Assembly: GCA_028583405.1 (NCBI GenBank)
Contig: JAPTMU010000090.1
Location: 310,001-374,000, forward strand
Length of the DNA stretch: 64,000 nucleotides
Source: Pogonophryne albipinna
Lineage: Eukaryota > Chordata > Actinopteri > Perciformes > Artedidraconidae
Direction: 5' to 3'
The notes under the pieces are model-generated. The model searched no databases. It saw only the letters and a program-made list of their open reading frames with translations, and had not been told where the DNA came from. The translations under genes and the position numbers were made by a program. Shown one piece after another: positions 1-9,468 of this stretch. Each line of letters opens with the position of its first letter. Within the stretch, counting starts at the first letter, position 1.

Positions 1-786
1 GTTACGTCACAAATCGCGGTGTTCACAGACGCATCTCTCTCAGGGTGGGGAGGAACGTGCATGTCGCAGGCAGTGGGAGGACAGTGGCCGGCTCACATGT
101 CTTTCCACATAAATGTGCTGGAATTGATCTCCGTACGGAGAGTAATTCGCATTTTGCCCCGTTGCTGAGGAATCAGCATGTGTTGATTCGCACAGACAAC
201 AGAGCCGCGGCAGCCTACATCAATCGCCAGGGCGGTGTACGATCAGCGCAGCTCCTGAACACAGCCAGACGGCTGTTGATCTGGGCGCGCGCACACGTGC
301 TCTCCATCAGAGCACTGTATGTGCCCGGAGAGCTGAACAAAGGGGAAGACCTCATGTCCAGAGAGGTCCTCGCCAGGGGGACTGGAGCCTCCATCCCGAG
401 CTGATCGCCCAGGTTTGGAGCCGGTTCGGGAGGGCGGAGGTGGATCTGTTCGCCGCACCGCGGGAACACGCAATGTGCCCTCTGGTTCTCCCTGTCAGCA
501 CGGGACCATCCCCCCCTGGGGGTGGACGCGTTCGCACATCGGCCATGGCCCAGGGGACTGCTGTACGCCTTCCCACCAGTCCCGCTGATTCCTCGGTTCC
601 TGGACCGAGTGCAGGAGGAGCGGCCTGTCAGTGATCCTAATTGCCCCGGAGCACACGGGAGCTTCCTGGTTTCCATGCCTACAGCGTACGCTGTCAGGCA
701 GGGCCGTGGGAGATTCCGTGGCGGGGGGACGCTCTCTCACAGGTGGAGGGAGCGATCTACAGTCACCCAGTGATAGGCCAGCCCTT
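1..786 (+). pseudogene. DIRS-1 RNase H and downstream region, frameshifted
   Basis: The RNase H motif FTDASLSGWGG is read from the first bases, followed by RTDNRAAAAYINRQGG near 188-233. Compared with units B to D, a base is missing near 153 (attcgcat against attcagcat) and another near 362, and extra bases near 624 shift the frame again. The region after RNase H contains the VDLFA and YAFPPVPLI blocks conserved in DIRS elements, where some family members are said to carry a methyltransferase-like domain; I cannot confirm that activity here. The RT core lies outside the window. Confidence 0.8.
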
Positions 787-1842
787 ATGGGCATGGCCCC
801 TGAGCGGGAACACTTAGAGAGGTTGGGTCTCTCTCAAGATGTTGTACGCACCATTCAGGGAGCCAGGGCCGCGTCTACCAGAGGGTCCTACACAGCCAAG
901 TGGGCAGCGTTCCAGCGTTGGTGTGTAGAAAGAAGCCTGGACCCCATTACGTGCCCCCTGCCTCACGTGCTGTCATTCCTCCAGCTGTTGTTGGACAGGA
1001 ATTTGGCGTTCAACACAATCAAGGTATATGCGGCTGCCATATCATCTTGTCACGTGGGTTTCGGAGCAGTGACGTTGTTCAGTCATCCCCTGACGAAACG
1101 GTTTCTGCAAGGGGTACGAAGACTCAGACCGGTGTCACGCGCACTGGCCCCTCAGTGGGATTTGGCTTTGGTGTTACGAGCACTAAGCAAAGCCCCATTT
1201 GAACCTTTAGAGCAGGTTCCCCTCAACATGTTATCAGCCAAAGTAGTACTGCTTTTGGCTCTAACATCGGCGAAAAGGGTGATTGATTTATCCGCTCTCT
1301 CTGTGGCCCCGTCATGCCTCCGGATCCAAGGGGATAGCAGTTCGGCTGTGTTACGTCCTAACCCAGCCTTTATGCCAAAGGTCATCACAAGCTCTTTTAG
1401 GTCAAGAGTGATCACCCTGGACGGGTTTTTTCCGCCTCCTCATAAATCGGAGGAAAAAGCCACATCTCATCTCCTCTGTCCGGTGCGCGCGCTGTCCTGC
1501 TATGTGGCGCGCACGGCGGCATGGCGCCGTTCTCAGTGCCTGTTTGTGCATTATAGAGAGCGCTCGATCGGGCAACCTCTGTCTGCACAACGGCTGTCAC
1601 ACTGGCTGTGTGAGGCTGTGTCACAGGCATATGTCTCCTCTGGGGTGGAGCCCCCGGAGAACATCAAAGCGCACTCCACCAGAGGAATTTCCTCCTCCAC
1701 GGCGTTGGACGGAGGAATGTCAGTGGAAGATATTTGCACGGCTGCATCTTGGTCTTCCCCCTGTTCATTTATTCAATTTTATTTGAGGGAGGTCTCCCAT
1801 TCCTCTCTGACGCACCCTGTACTGGGTGTCCTGTCGGAGTGA
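787..1842 (+). CDS. DIRS-1 tyrosine recombinase, unit A (intact, 351 aa)
   Basis: This enzyme would cut and rejoin DNA to integrate the circular DIRS intermediate. The frame is open for 351 codons from the ATG matching the unit B start. Catalytic residues of the family are present: Arg in SAKRV (residue 164), the HSTRG box (His296, Arg299) and a Tyr in FIQFYLR (residue 332). An N-terminal helical SAM-like part (about 1-100) precedes the catalytic domain. Unit A has Ile for Ser after the catalytic Arg (KRVIDL against KRVSDL). The frame is also open upstream (ATG at 631), but that stretch belongs to the overlapping RT frame, so 787 is preferred. Function depends on transcription and on the other DIRS proteins, whose genes are broken here. 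Confidence 0.8.
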   Translation: MGMAPEREHLERLGLSQDVVRTIQGARAASTRGSYTAKWAAFQRWCVERSLDPITCPLPHVLSFLQLLLDRNLAFNTIKVYAAAISSCHVGFGAVTLFSHPLTKRFLQGVRRLRPVSRALAPQWDLALVLRALSKAPFEPLEQVPLNMLSAKVVLLLALTSAKRVIDLSALSVAPSCLRIQGDSSSAVLRPNPAFMPKVITSSFRSRVITLDGFFPPPHKSEEKATSHLLCPVRALSCYVARTAAWRRSQCLFVHYRERSIGQPLSAQRLSHWLCEAVSQAYVSSGVEPPENIKAHSTRGISSSTALDGGMSVEDICTAASWSSPCSFIQFYLREVSHSSLTHPVLGVLSE

Positions 1843-2060
1843 GTGACGTCAGGGATCCAGCGGTGCGCCTCTCTCCTGCCTCTCGGCACACAGAGAGCGG
1901 CCCTTTTTCCCCTCGTATGAGACGGATGTTCCCTTTACTCTGACACACTTCGTACGGAGTGCCTGGTCAGAGTGAGTGACGTCAGGGATCCAGTTGAGCG
2001 CTCTCCTACCTGTCTGACACGGAGAGAGCGGCTGTTCCCCCTCTATGATCGCAGGACAAG
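1837..2060 (+). repeat. Diverged tandem repeat with two TGACGTCA sites in the DIRS-1 3' region
   Basis: The block gagtgagtgacgtcagggat begins at 1837 and again 133 bp later; each copy continues into a similar CTCTCCTRCCTGTC-like and GAGAGCGGC stretch. Each copy has a perfect TGACGTCA palindrome (1844-1851 and 1977-1984), the CRE consensus. The same pair is present after the recombinase stop in units B, C and D. Whether it is used for regulation is not shown by sequence. Confidence 0.7.
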
Positions 2061-2277
2061 GTGGGACCTTCGTCTCTACTTTCTCACAGCGGCCGGTATG
2101 TATTGTTCCCAGCCTTCACCCCGTCGGGAAGATAGGCATGTTTGGCTATGTTCCAGGGACGGTGATGCGCCATTACGCATGGCACAACAGGCAGGGGGGT
2201 GTTATTGAGCAGGTGTGTCTGTGCTTCTAGTGCCGGACGGACCCAGTGGGGCGCAGACTACATCATGCTTCGCCCTT

Positions 2278-2380
2278 AACCCAATAGCGATAGCCTTAGA
2301 GGGCGAAGCCATATACGAAATAGAACTGAGGTTACCTACTGTAACCCAGCTTCTATGAGTAAATGGCGCAGCCCTCTAAG
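2278..2380. repeat. DIRS-1 internal complementary region (ICR), unit A
   Basis: The first 50 bp (2278-2327) are the reverse complement of the outermost 50 bp of the left end (11728-11777 in unit B). The next 55 bp (2326-2380) are the reverse complement of the outermost right end (2569-2623). The two halves meet at the palindromic core GGTTAC-CTACT-GTAACC. This is the arrangement known for DIRS elements, where the ICR is the template that restores both termini through a circular intermediate. Equivalent regions are at 17321-17423, 38232-38334 and 53473-53575. Confidence 0.85.
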
Positions 2381-2403
2381 CGCTGGGGCCCCACTGGGTC
2401 TAC

Positions 2404-2623
2404 GAATAGCTGAAGAAAAGTTATATTGTATGGGAGCAGATTGCCGGGCCCCCTTCCTATTTATACCGGAAGGAGGCCCGAGGGTGGGGCCCACCTGGCG
2501 GGTGGGCGTGGACTACAAGTGTTTCAGTGCTGCGCGGGGGCGCAGAGGGATAACCCAATAGCGATAGCCTTAGAGGGCTGCGCCATTTACTCATAGAAGC
2601 TGGGTTACAGTAGGTAACCTCAG
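2404..2623 (-). repeat. DIRS-1 right terminal inverted repeat, unit A
   Basis: This is an inverted copy of the left end and 5' leader of the element, including the TATA-box stretch (ttataccgg), the CCACCTGGCGGGTGGG palindrome and the GCGATAGCC block. Only the outermost 45 bp or so differ from the left end, and those are matched in the ICR instead. Right repeats in the other units end at 17665, 38576 and 53817. Confidence 0.82.
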
Positions 2624-2772
2624 ATCCTTGAGGCTGCTGACTGTGTTCAGGTGGACAGCAATTGAGGCTGTGAATCATGTGCCCATGATTTAATAAATGC
2701 CCACACCGGGTTATATTTGAACTCTCTGCCTCTGCTTCCTTGCTTGGTCGGGCCGCTCAACGCTCAGCCTCA
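2624..2772. other. Fragment of an older unclassified insertion, right of DIRS-1 (unit A)
   Basis: This 149-bp stretch lies between the DIRS-1 right end and the interrupted LINE RT frame. It contains an AATAAA (about 2693) and is not LINE sequence. With an 85-bp piece on the other side of DIRS-1 (11643-11727 in unit B) it seems to be one older insertion of about 235 bp in the LINE, later split by DIRS-1. An LTR-like origin is possible but unproven. Equivalents: 17666-17814, 38577-38725, 53818-53966. Confidence 0.45.
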
Positions 2773-5107
2773 CTTAAATAAGTTAAAACCAATGAACAGT
2801 AAAGAATGTAGAGGGAATTATGATCAAGAATCTGTTTTGCCTTGTTTAATATTGCAAGACGTCTTGAGACTTTGGAATTAATATGTTTTATGTGTGGTTT
2901 CCAGCTCAGTTTCTCATCAATTGTGATCCCAAGGAATATATTTTCTTTAACTCTCTCAATGTAAATCCCATCTATCTTAATGGATGCTTGTGTATTGCTA
3001 TTTCCAAATATGATTAATGTTGTTTTATTCAAGTTTAATGATAACTTATTACTGTTTAGCCATAACTTTAGTTTGCATATTCCAGCTGTGATCTCTTCCA
3101 ATAGTAGCTGTGCATTGTCCCCAGAACAAAAGATATTGGTGTCACCAACAAACAAAACAAACTTGAGTACTCTCGATACATTGCATATTTCATTAATATA
3201 CATAATAAATAGTTTTGGCCCCAATACTGACCCCTGGGGGACACCGCATGTAATGTCCAAATATGAAGAACAACACTCTCCCAGCTTCACAAACTGTTGC
3301 CTGTTGGTTAAATAACTCCTTACCCATTCCAAAACTACACCCCTGATTCCATGACGTTCCAGTTTTTTTATTAATATGTCATGATTAATCGTGTCAAATG
3401 CTTTTTTTAGGTCAATGGCATGTTTTTTTTGGTCAATTGAGGTAATTTCTTCAAGTGAGTCTATTAAAGCCATCAATGTTGATCTATTGGCTCTGAATCC
3501 ATATTGACTTTCTGTGAGAAGTTTGTGTTTTTCTATGAAATTGTCCAGTCTGTTATTGAAAAGCTTTTCAAGAATTTTTGAGAATTGTGGCAGAAGTGAA
3601 ACAGGTCTGTAGTTTGTGAAGTGGTGTTTGTTCCCAGCTTTGAACAAAGGTATGACTTTTGCTATTTTCATTTTGTTAGGAAATGCACCAGTTTGGAATG
3701 ATAAGTTACATATGTGTGTGAATGGCTTTGAAATAACATCTATAACCTTTTTTAATTCAGTCATGTCAATGTCATCACAATCGGTAGATTTTTAGTTTTT
3801 ACATTTCGTTACAATATCACTTCCCTTTCATTCACTGCTGTGAGGAACATTGAGAAAGGATTACGTTTTATTAAGTTTTCCAGCTTTCTTTCTGATGTTC
3901 CTCCATCAGGGATTTTGCCTGCTAATTCAGGTCCAACATTTACAAAGAAATCATTGAAACTCTTGGATACAACATCCATATTTTCCTCTTCCTTATCCTT
4001 GTCAATGAAGTATGTGGGATAACTCCTTTTTCTAAACCCATTTTTTATAATACTATTCAGTATGCTCCATATTCCTTTAATGTTGTTTTTATTTTTGTCT
4101 AGTATTTTCCGATAGTATTCATTTTTGCAGGTCCTTATTAGAATTGTTAATTTATTTTCATATGTTTTATATCTAATCTCTGTCTCTTTTGATTTATTTC
4201 GCATGAAATCTCTATACAATGATTTTGTCTTTTTACAGGCATTTTGTAAACCCCTACTGTATTTGACAACTGGGCAGTATGTATCATATAATGATACAAA
4301 AATTCTCAGGAATTGATCATATGCACTGTCAATATTATTTTCTTGGTCTAAATCATCCCATCTTTGTGCCAGTAAGGCATTTTTTAAAGCGTTCATTGCT
4401 TCCTCTGATCCAACTCGTCTGTATTGAATAGCTTGTCCGGCATGTTATTACTATAGTTTCTGTCATAAACTGCAAATACTGGTAGGTGGTCACTTATATC
4501 ATTTATTAAAAGTTCACTTACTGTATTGTTTTCTATGTCATTTGTGAATATATTGTCTATGAGAGCACAGTGCGATGTGATTCTGATGGGTCTAGTAATT
4601 TTTGGATATAAACTCATACATTGTGTTGATACATTCTTCTGTCATGCTGTGATTATTTGGATTCAGAAGGTCAATATTGAAGTCACAACAATGAAAACTG
4701 TTTTATGAAACACTTTTGAGAATATTTCCTCCATCCAGTCCTTGAAAATCTCAATACTAGAGCCGGGTGCTCTATATATACAACTGATGGTTACATTTTT
4801 CGTTTTTTCTTTGCAGATTTCAATCGTGATACATTCCAATACATTATCAATCACTGTTGACATATAATTCATCACCTTGAATTGTAAAGTATTGTCCACA
4901 TACAAGGCTACTCCTCCTCCACCCTTGTCTATTTATGTATCTGAGTTCATAGCCCTCCAGCTCAAGGTCTATGCCTTTGTCCTCCGTGATCCAAGTGTCA
5001 GATATGGCAATGATGCTAAATGTTTGTTGAAACTGATTTAAATATTCCTTGATGAGATTACCAGTTGAATTATACTTAAAGTTCAGGGTTAAAAAGATAC
5101 TGTTCAA
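2773..5107 (-). pseudogene. Non-LTR retrotransposon (Jockey/L2-like superfamily), endonuclease and RT, unit A
   Basis: Read on the minus strand from 5107, this region encodes an apurinic-type endonuclease (ISDTWITED, YRAPGSS, SDHLPVF) and then a reverse transcriptase (PLFKAGNK, NYRPVSLLPQ, YGFRANRST, DLKKAFDTINHD, CGVPQGSVLGP). Frame changes at about 4900, 4690, 4400 and 3800 break it into pieces. The FADD catalytic box reads FVGD, so one of the two catalytic Asp residues is lost. The RT frame stops abruptly after CSLVLTYLS at 2773, where DIRS-1 and an older fragment were inserted; the rest of the RT lies left of DIRS-1 in each full unit. The clade is a guess from motif style. No activity is expected. 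Confidence 0.85.
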
Positions 5108-5262
5108 ATTATTTATTTTTTAAAAGTTCAACAAATTGATGTTTTCAAAGTCAATGAATAATCGTATTTAATTATCGGGATATCAATATTGACCAAAATC
5201 ATCATGATTATGATTTTGACTTAAACGAGCAACTGTTATGTGTCAGTAAAACCTTCTCTCCT
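5108..5262. other. Non-coding spacer between LINE and microsatellite, unit A
   Basis: AT-rich, with no recognisable gene. Units C and D hold about 215 bp more here (41165-41379; about 56428-56642) than units A and B. Confidence 0.5.
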
Positions 5263-5284
5263 TTTTCTCTCTCTCTCTCTCTCG

Positions 5285-5316
<32 letters not shown>

Positions 5317-5345
5317 AACACACACAGACACACACACACACACGC
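5263..5345. repeat. (CT)n(CA)n microsatellite, unit A
   Basis: A CT run passes directly into a CA run with a few interruptions. It is the shortest of the four copies; unit B's is nearly twice as long. Confidence 0.95.
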
Positions 5346-5696
5346 GACAGCTCTGTCTTTTAGTTTGAAGTTGCACACTCACCTTCTGCCAACGACATAC
5401 TCAATCAGTCTGTACTGCATATTGTCTACAACATTAACAATTGAACATATCATTACCAGAATACTGGTCAAACTGAAGTCAACACAGGTCAACAAATACT
5501 ACTTCTTCCACACAATGTAATATTTTCCAGTTTTATTTTGTATTCAATTATTTAATATCTTTTAGTTACATATGTTTTACTACATTAAATAATGTCTAAT
5601 CTTTCTTCAGCCATTTCACATTGCATTCTGACTCAGCAACAATAGCAACAATCTGAACAGAGGTTTTTTAGAATATATCTCAACCCCAGTCCGTCA
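5346..5696. other. Spacer 3' of the TAAR gene, unit A
   Basis: AT-rich, conserved between the units, and containing ATTAAA-like stretches near 5584 that could belong to the receptor's 3' end or not. Nothing coding is supported. Confidence 0.4.
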
Positions 5697-6796
5697 TTAC
5701 AGTATTTTAGAATCACACGAGCAAGACTTAAGTATCTTAAGGGTAACAATGAGCTTGATAGATTTTCTAAACCAGGGGTATAACGAGGCATAAATCAATG
5801 GGTTCAGACAGGAGTTAAAATACAGCAACCAGATTACAATTGAGTTTGAACTATTAATTTCAATATCCTCACCTATAAGGGATGGAGTGTAATATGGAAA
5901 AAAACATATTAGAAACACAAGGACAACAACACCAAGAGTCCTGGCTGCTTTCATCTCAGATTTCTTAACAGTTGCACCAACTGAACGTTGCATAGTGACA
6001 GCTATAACATGAGAACGCATGGCTCGAGCCTGAGACACAGCCACCACAAACACTCTCATATACAGAACTATGATAACAGTAATGGGGGCAATAAAGGTAA
6101 CAACTAAGTCAACAGCTCCTGTGATATTGTTAAGGACAACTACACACTCTCCATGGCAAGAATTATGTGAATCAGGTTGTCTCAGAAAGTCCTTTAAAAT
6201 GAGACAATTATAGATAACAGAGCAAATCCAACAAAGACAGATGCAGATTTTTGTTCTGTTCAGAGTTACTCTGGTGGTGTAATGTAGAGGGTCACAAATA
6301 GCAAAATAACGATCAATGGATATGAGCATCATGTTTCCAACCGTAGAAGAGGTAATGATAAAACCAACTATACTATACAGAGCACACATCAGGTCACCCA
6401 AGTACCAGCAAGCCTCTGTTAAAAGGATTGCAAAAGGCATCAAAATGAGGCCCACAAGGAAGTCTGAGACAGCCAGGGAGAGGATGAGGAGGTTAGTGGG
6501 GGTGTGGAGCTGCCTGAAAGGAAGAATTTCACCATAAATACAATTATCAATGATAGCTTGTAACAACAAACAGCACTAAAAGTCATGAACATATACAAGC
6601 TTAAGCTGAAAGTTTGTCTGTGCCTGAAGTGGGAGATAGAGATGATGACCAGCAGGTTGAGAGCTGCAGTGATCAGAGCGATGAAGGACAGCAGGAAGTA
6701 AGCGAGCAGGACATCTGACTGAGCTGGCGTAGGCTTCCTGCAGGATTTGTTGAAGAGTTGTGGAAAGCAGAGTTCATCCATTTGGGAAGTCTCCAT
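5697..6796 (-). CDS. taar: Trace amine-associated receptor, unit A (two exons, 329 aa)
   Basis: An olfactory-type class A GPCR expected to sense amines at the cell surface. Exon 1 is 6796-6624, the intron is 6623-6514 (110 bp, GC...AG) and exon 2 is 6513-5697. Splicing joins ISHFR to QLHTPTN and gives 329 residues, the usual TAAR length. Visible: Asn-linked site NKS (16-18), TM2 Asp75, Cys101, DRY (125-127), TM4 Trp153, TM7 NSCLNPLIYA and YPWFRK, the TAAR signature. Position 3.32 is Gly108 and position 5.42 is Asp193. Read without splicing, this copy appears frameshifted, but the missing base lies in the intron's pyrimidine tract, so the receptor is intact. ATG at 6796 is chosen; Met6 is an alternative. 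Confidence 0.85.
6514..6623 (-). other. TAAR intron, unit A (GC-AG)
   Basis: The minus strand reads CTTCAG|GCACAG at the donor and CTTTCAG|GCAGCTC at the acceptor. The 110-bp length is one base shorter than in C and D, and the missing base is in the pyrimidine tract. Removing it restores the canonical TM1-TM2 loop (HFRQLHTPTN). Confidence 0.78.
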
Positions 6797-7562
6797 CTGC
6801 AGAGAGACGTGTTGAGAAGCTGCTGCGTTCTGGCAAAGCTCTCTGTTATGCAGTTGATATATCTCTTCTCATCTGTCCTTCCCCTACTATTACTTTCTCT
6901 CTAGCTAAGACTGAAATCCCTAAGCTCTACTTTGTTTTCTGCAGTCATCTTCATCTCAGTCTTCATCACTTCCATGCAACTTGTTTTTTTCGTAATTCCC
7001 GGCATTGGCATCATCTTATTTGATTATGGCGGCCACTTTTTCCTTCTCATCAAGAGTGGTTTTAAAGTGTAAAGAATCTTAAAAGATTAAAAATTTTCGT
7101 GAAGTATTGAAACCAAGTGGGCCATGCTGATAAGTTACATTGTGGGAGTGGCTCCTCAGAGTTATGGTCAAAGGATCAATGAAGCCAACTTGCTTCTAGA
7201 CAATGGATTAGGTTATTTAGCCTTTTGGGCCTGGTTGTTCCAGGGTTATCTTGAAACAAAAACGACATGAAGGCAAGAGATTGGGAAGGCCAATGAGATT
7301 GACTGATTGTTCGCCTCAAGAAAGTTCTGGCAGCCCCCAGATGACTCAGGAAAGGGACACAGGGTTTCAGAGTGTTCAGCTCAGGAGGAGAGCTGCTGAT
7401 ATCCTTATACTGTCAGGCACTTTGAAGGGCTCCCAAACACATCCAAAATGTTGTCGATGGATAATGAAAAGTTAGAAGATTATAGGGAAGCTTTAACCAT
7501 ATCCCAATATGACAGCGCCAGGTATGGATGAGATTTGCCCAGCAATATTAAAGGCTCTAGAC
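6797..7562. other. Region upstream of TAAR, unit A
   Basis: This stretch holds the receptor's presumed promoter and 5' leader (nearest the gene) and, farther out, degraded sequence. Near 7530-7560 the plus strand reads MDEICPAILKALD-like residues, which recall a LINE RT linker and continue beyond the hAT insertion in the right flank (59886 onward). No clear core promoter was recognised. Confidence 0.4.
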
Positions 7563-7718
7563 CAGTGGTTCTCAACTGGTGGGTCGCGACCCAAAAGGGG
7601 GTCGCAGATGTGTAAGTGAAGAAAAAAAAAAGTTGGAAACATTTACATTTTTTATTTTGAAGGCCCGATTTTTTTAACGCATTCATTAGGGGTTGGACTG
7701 GAAGTACCGGAGACCATA
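7563..7718 (+). mobile_element. hAT-like element, truncated at the unit junction (A/B)
   Basis: It starts with the terminal sequence CAGTGGTTCTCAACTGGT and stops after GGAGACCATA, where the sequence jumps to the start of the next unit. The complete element is in the right flank at 58998-59877. Equivalent truncated copies are 22838-22993 and 43740-43895. Confidence 0.82.
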
Positions 7719-7725
7719 ACTTGAA

Positions 7726-8235
7726 GTGAGAGCTTGTGCTCAAAGAGGCTCCTGCCACAGAAACGTGACTCAGGACCCAGGAGACAGCCGCACATTAAAG
7801 AGGGACTCCACAGGACAAGTCAGGAAAAACAGCAATTTGCTCACAGATTCTGCACCTTTCAGTATTCCCTTCGGACCACATCTCATCCCTGTGTGCTGTC
7901 AGCAAGAAACCAAGAAAGATTTGGAGGTCAAACCTTCCACGAACTGTGATGTCAAATCTCAGGAGGCCTGCACCGTCAGCTCAGATGCAGCACAGAGGAC
8001 TTCCGCTGTCAGATTGCAGCAGGACAAATATGAATTTAGCGATCAATGTACAGCGCGTGACGGTGCGGTTTTGACCTCAAAGATCTCTGTAGAGGATTGT
8101 GAGGAGCCAATGCACTCAACAATAAGCACTAACGACCTGTTGGACTGCCTGCTGCATCCTGATATCATCACCCGTGTCACTGAGCTGTTACTGGAGCGGC
8201 ACACAGGAAGTCGCAGAGCCATGGCACCGTCCTAG
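7726..8235 (+). CDS. 169-codon open frame of unknown identity, unit B
   Basis: I do not recognise this protein. The frame begins 7 bp after the unit junction, so it may be the last exon of a longer gene cut by the duplication breakpoint; CTGCCACAG at about 7751-7759 could be a splice acceptor. The C-terminal part (TNDLLDCLLHPDIITRVTEL) looks like a structured helical segment, while the rest is polar. An AATAAA lies at 8473-8478, about 240 bp after the stop. The frame is open in all three copies with few substitutions, but the copies are so recent that this says little about selection. Without upstream exons or a promoter, expression is doubtful. Confidence 0.4.
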   Translation: MRACAQRGSCHRNVTQDPGDSRTLKRDSTGQVRKNSNLLTDSAPFSIPFGPHLIPVCCQQETKKDLEVKPSTNCDVKSQEACTVSSDAAQRTSAVRLQQDKYEFSDQCTARDGAVLTSKISVEDCEEPMHSTISTNDLLDCLLHPDIITRVTELLLERHTGSRRAMAPS

Positions 8236-9207
8236 CTTTAATATTCACTGTAAACATTTCCTGTTTCCCTTTCCAGCAAACAGGGGAAAGCTAAAAAGCT
8301 CTTTGTATGACTGGTGAGGATATAGTGCTGCAGGAATGAGTCCTAAAACCCAGAAAGGGGTCAACATTTTTGCATTTGTGGTTCACTCAACGGGATTTGA
8401 CAATGGGATTTGGTTAGAAACAAGAGCTGTGGTTAACACAAGTTTAAGAGATTGTCACAATGTCTTTAACCAAATAAAATATTTCAATGAATTATCTCGC
8501 CATCTTGCTTCTTGACAAAGTACACATTGCTGTGGATTGAACCACTGAAGACATCCATTTACCCCTTGAACCAAAGCCACCAGTACATATTTCCATAACA
8601 TTTTACCAGTTGGGCTTATACGTAGATTAGAGTAAGGGTTAGGGCTAAAAGGGGAATTGGCTTGGACGCTCAAAGCTAATAATCTGCATTACTGTATCGT
8701 GTATTTTCACACAAAGACAGAAAATAGACAAGCAACAGAAATATATAGAAACTGGGTAATATACAGTATACATTACAAAGGACACTTGATGATAGATAAA
8801 GGCTTTCCAATATTGTTGGAATAACAATAGAGAGGCCGTAGAGACAGGCTGCAATGCCCTCTCAGAGCATTATATAGGGCAGGATGAGAGCTCTCCTCGT
8901 TCGGTAAAGTTCATTACAAAGATGTTGAGAGATTTTATCTTTCCGCATCAATAACTCAAACACAAAACGTTCTCAAAACACAAGCCCCATCCCTCAACCA
9001 CCATTGTAAGGTGGACAACAAGCCAGAAAATACATTGGAAAAAAGCTACATGGCGCCATCCTACGAGCTAGACGACTTCTATCTGCAGCCGAGTGAGCAG
9101 GGACCGTCTACAAAGTGCAACACCGTAAAATAACAAATATACAATACAAAAGTCAATACATACATTTTTTTAATATTTACATAAATAATTATACAAATCC
9201 AGGGAGG
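8236..9207. other. Non-coding stretch, unit B
   Basis: It contains the possible polyadenylation signal at 8473-8478 and otherwise AT-rich sequence with no gene, RNA gene or clear transposon end that I can support. Equivalents: 23511-24482 and 44413-45390. Confidence 0.4.
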
Positions 9208-9468
9208 GATCCATGCACACTCTACATGAGGTAAGCGTGTGTGAGTGTGCCTTAACCAAGCTGCGGCCCCGACTTCTCCACGGTTACAACCGGATGGGAG
9301 GAAGTGAGGACAGTGGATGTTAGCCAAAAGCCGGTCAGGGACGGTGTGGTGGGTCGATGTTGTTGGACGACAGGGCGTTTATACATCAGGGCTCTGCCCA
9401 CTGTACCTATAGAGTCCAGTAGAGGGCGGAGCCTGTGTGAGATATAACGGGGGTTACGTATTGTAACC
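9208..9468 (+). mobile_element. DIRS-2 remnant, first part (3' non-coding and ICR left half), unit B
   Basis: This matches, in reverse complement, the 3' region of the DIRS-2 element in the right flank (60650-60900), including TCGATGTTGTTGGACGACAG and the GAGTCCAGTAGAGGGCGGAG block. It ends at the palindromic core GGTTACGTATTGTAACC, where a 1.2-kb insertion interrupts it. No coding part of DIRS-2 remains in the unit. Confidence 0.75.

Larger units (their letters stand above)
1..2623 (+). mobile_element. DIRS-1 type tyrosine-recombinase retrotransposon, unit A copy (5' part outside window)
   Basis: This is the 3' part of a DIRS-type element. It holds, in order, the end of the RNase H domain, a conserved downstream region, the tyrosine recombinase gene, a 3' non-coding region, an internal complementary region (2278-2380) and the right terminal inverted repeat (about 2404-2623). 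The matching left terminal repeat is visible in units B, C and D (11728 onward in B). No flanking target duplication is seen, as expected for DIRS elements, which integrate through a recombinase rather than a DDE integrase. Confidence 0.88.

Noticed and set aside
2326..2623. A separate 298-bp mini-DIRS or MITE with inverted ends next to the DIRS-1 right end
   Set aside because: The same palindrome is fully explained as the right half of the ICR plus the right terminal repeat of the one DIRS element.
5697..6796. Unit A TAAR as a frameshifted pseudogene
   Set aside because: The single missing base is in the intron's pyrimidine tract and the acceptor AG is kept.
8629..8645. Telomere-like TTAGGG next to a related hexamer
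   Set aside because: Only one or two imperfect hexamers, far too few for an interstitial telomere tract.
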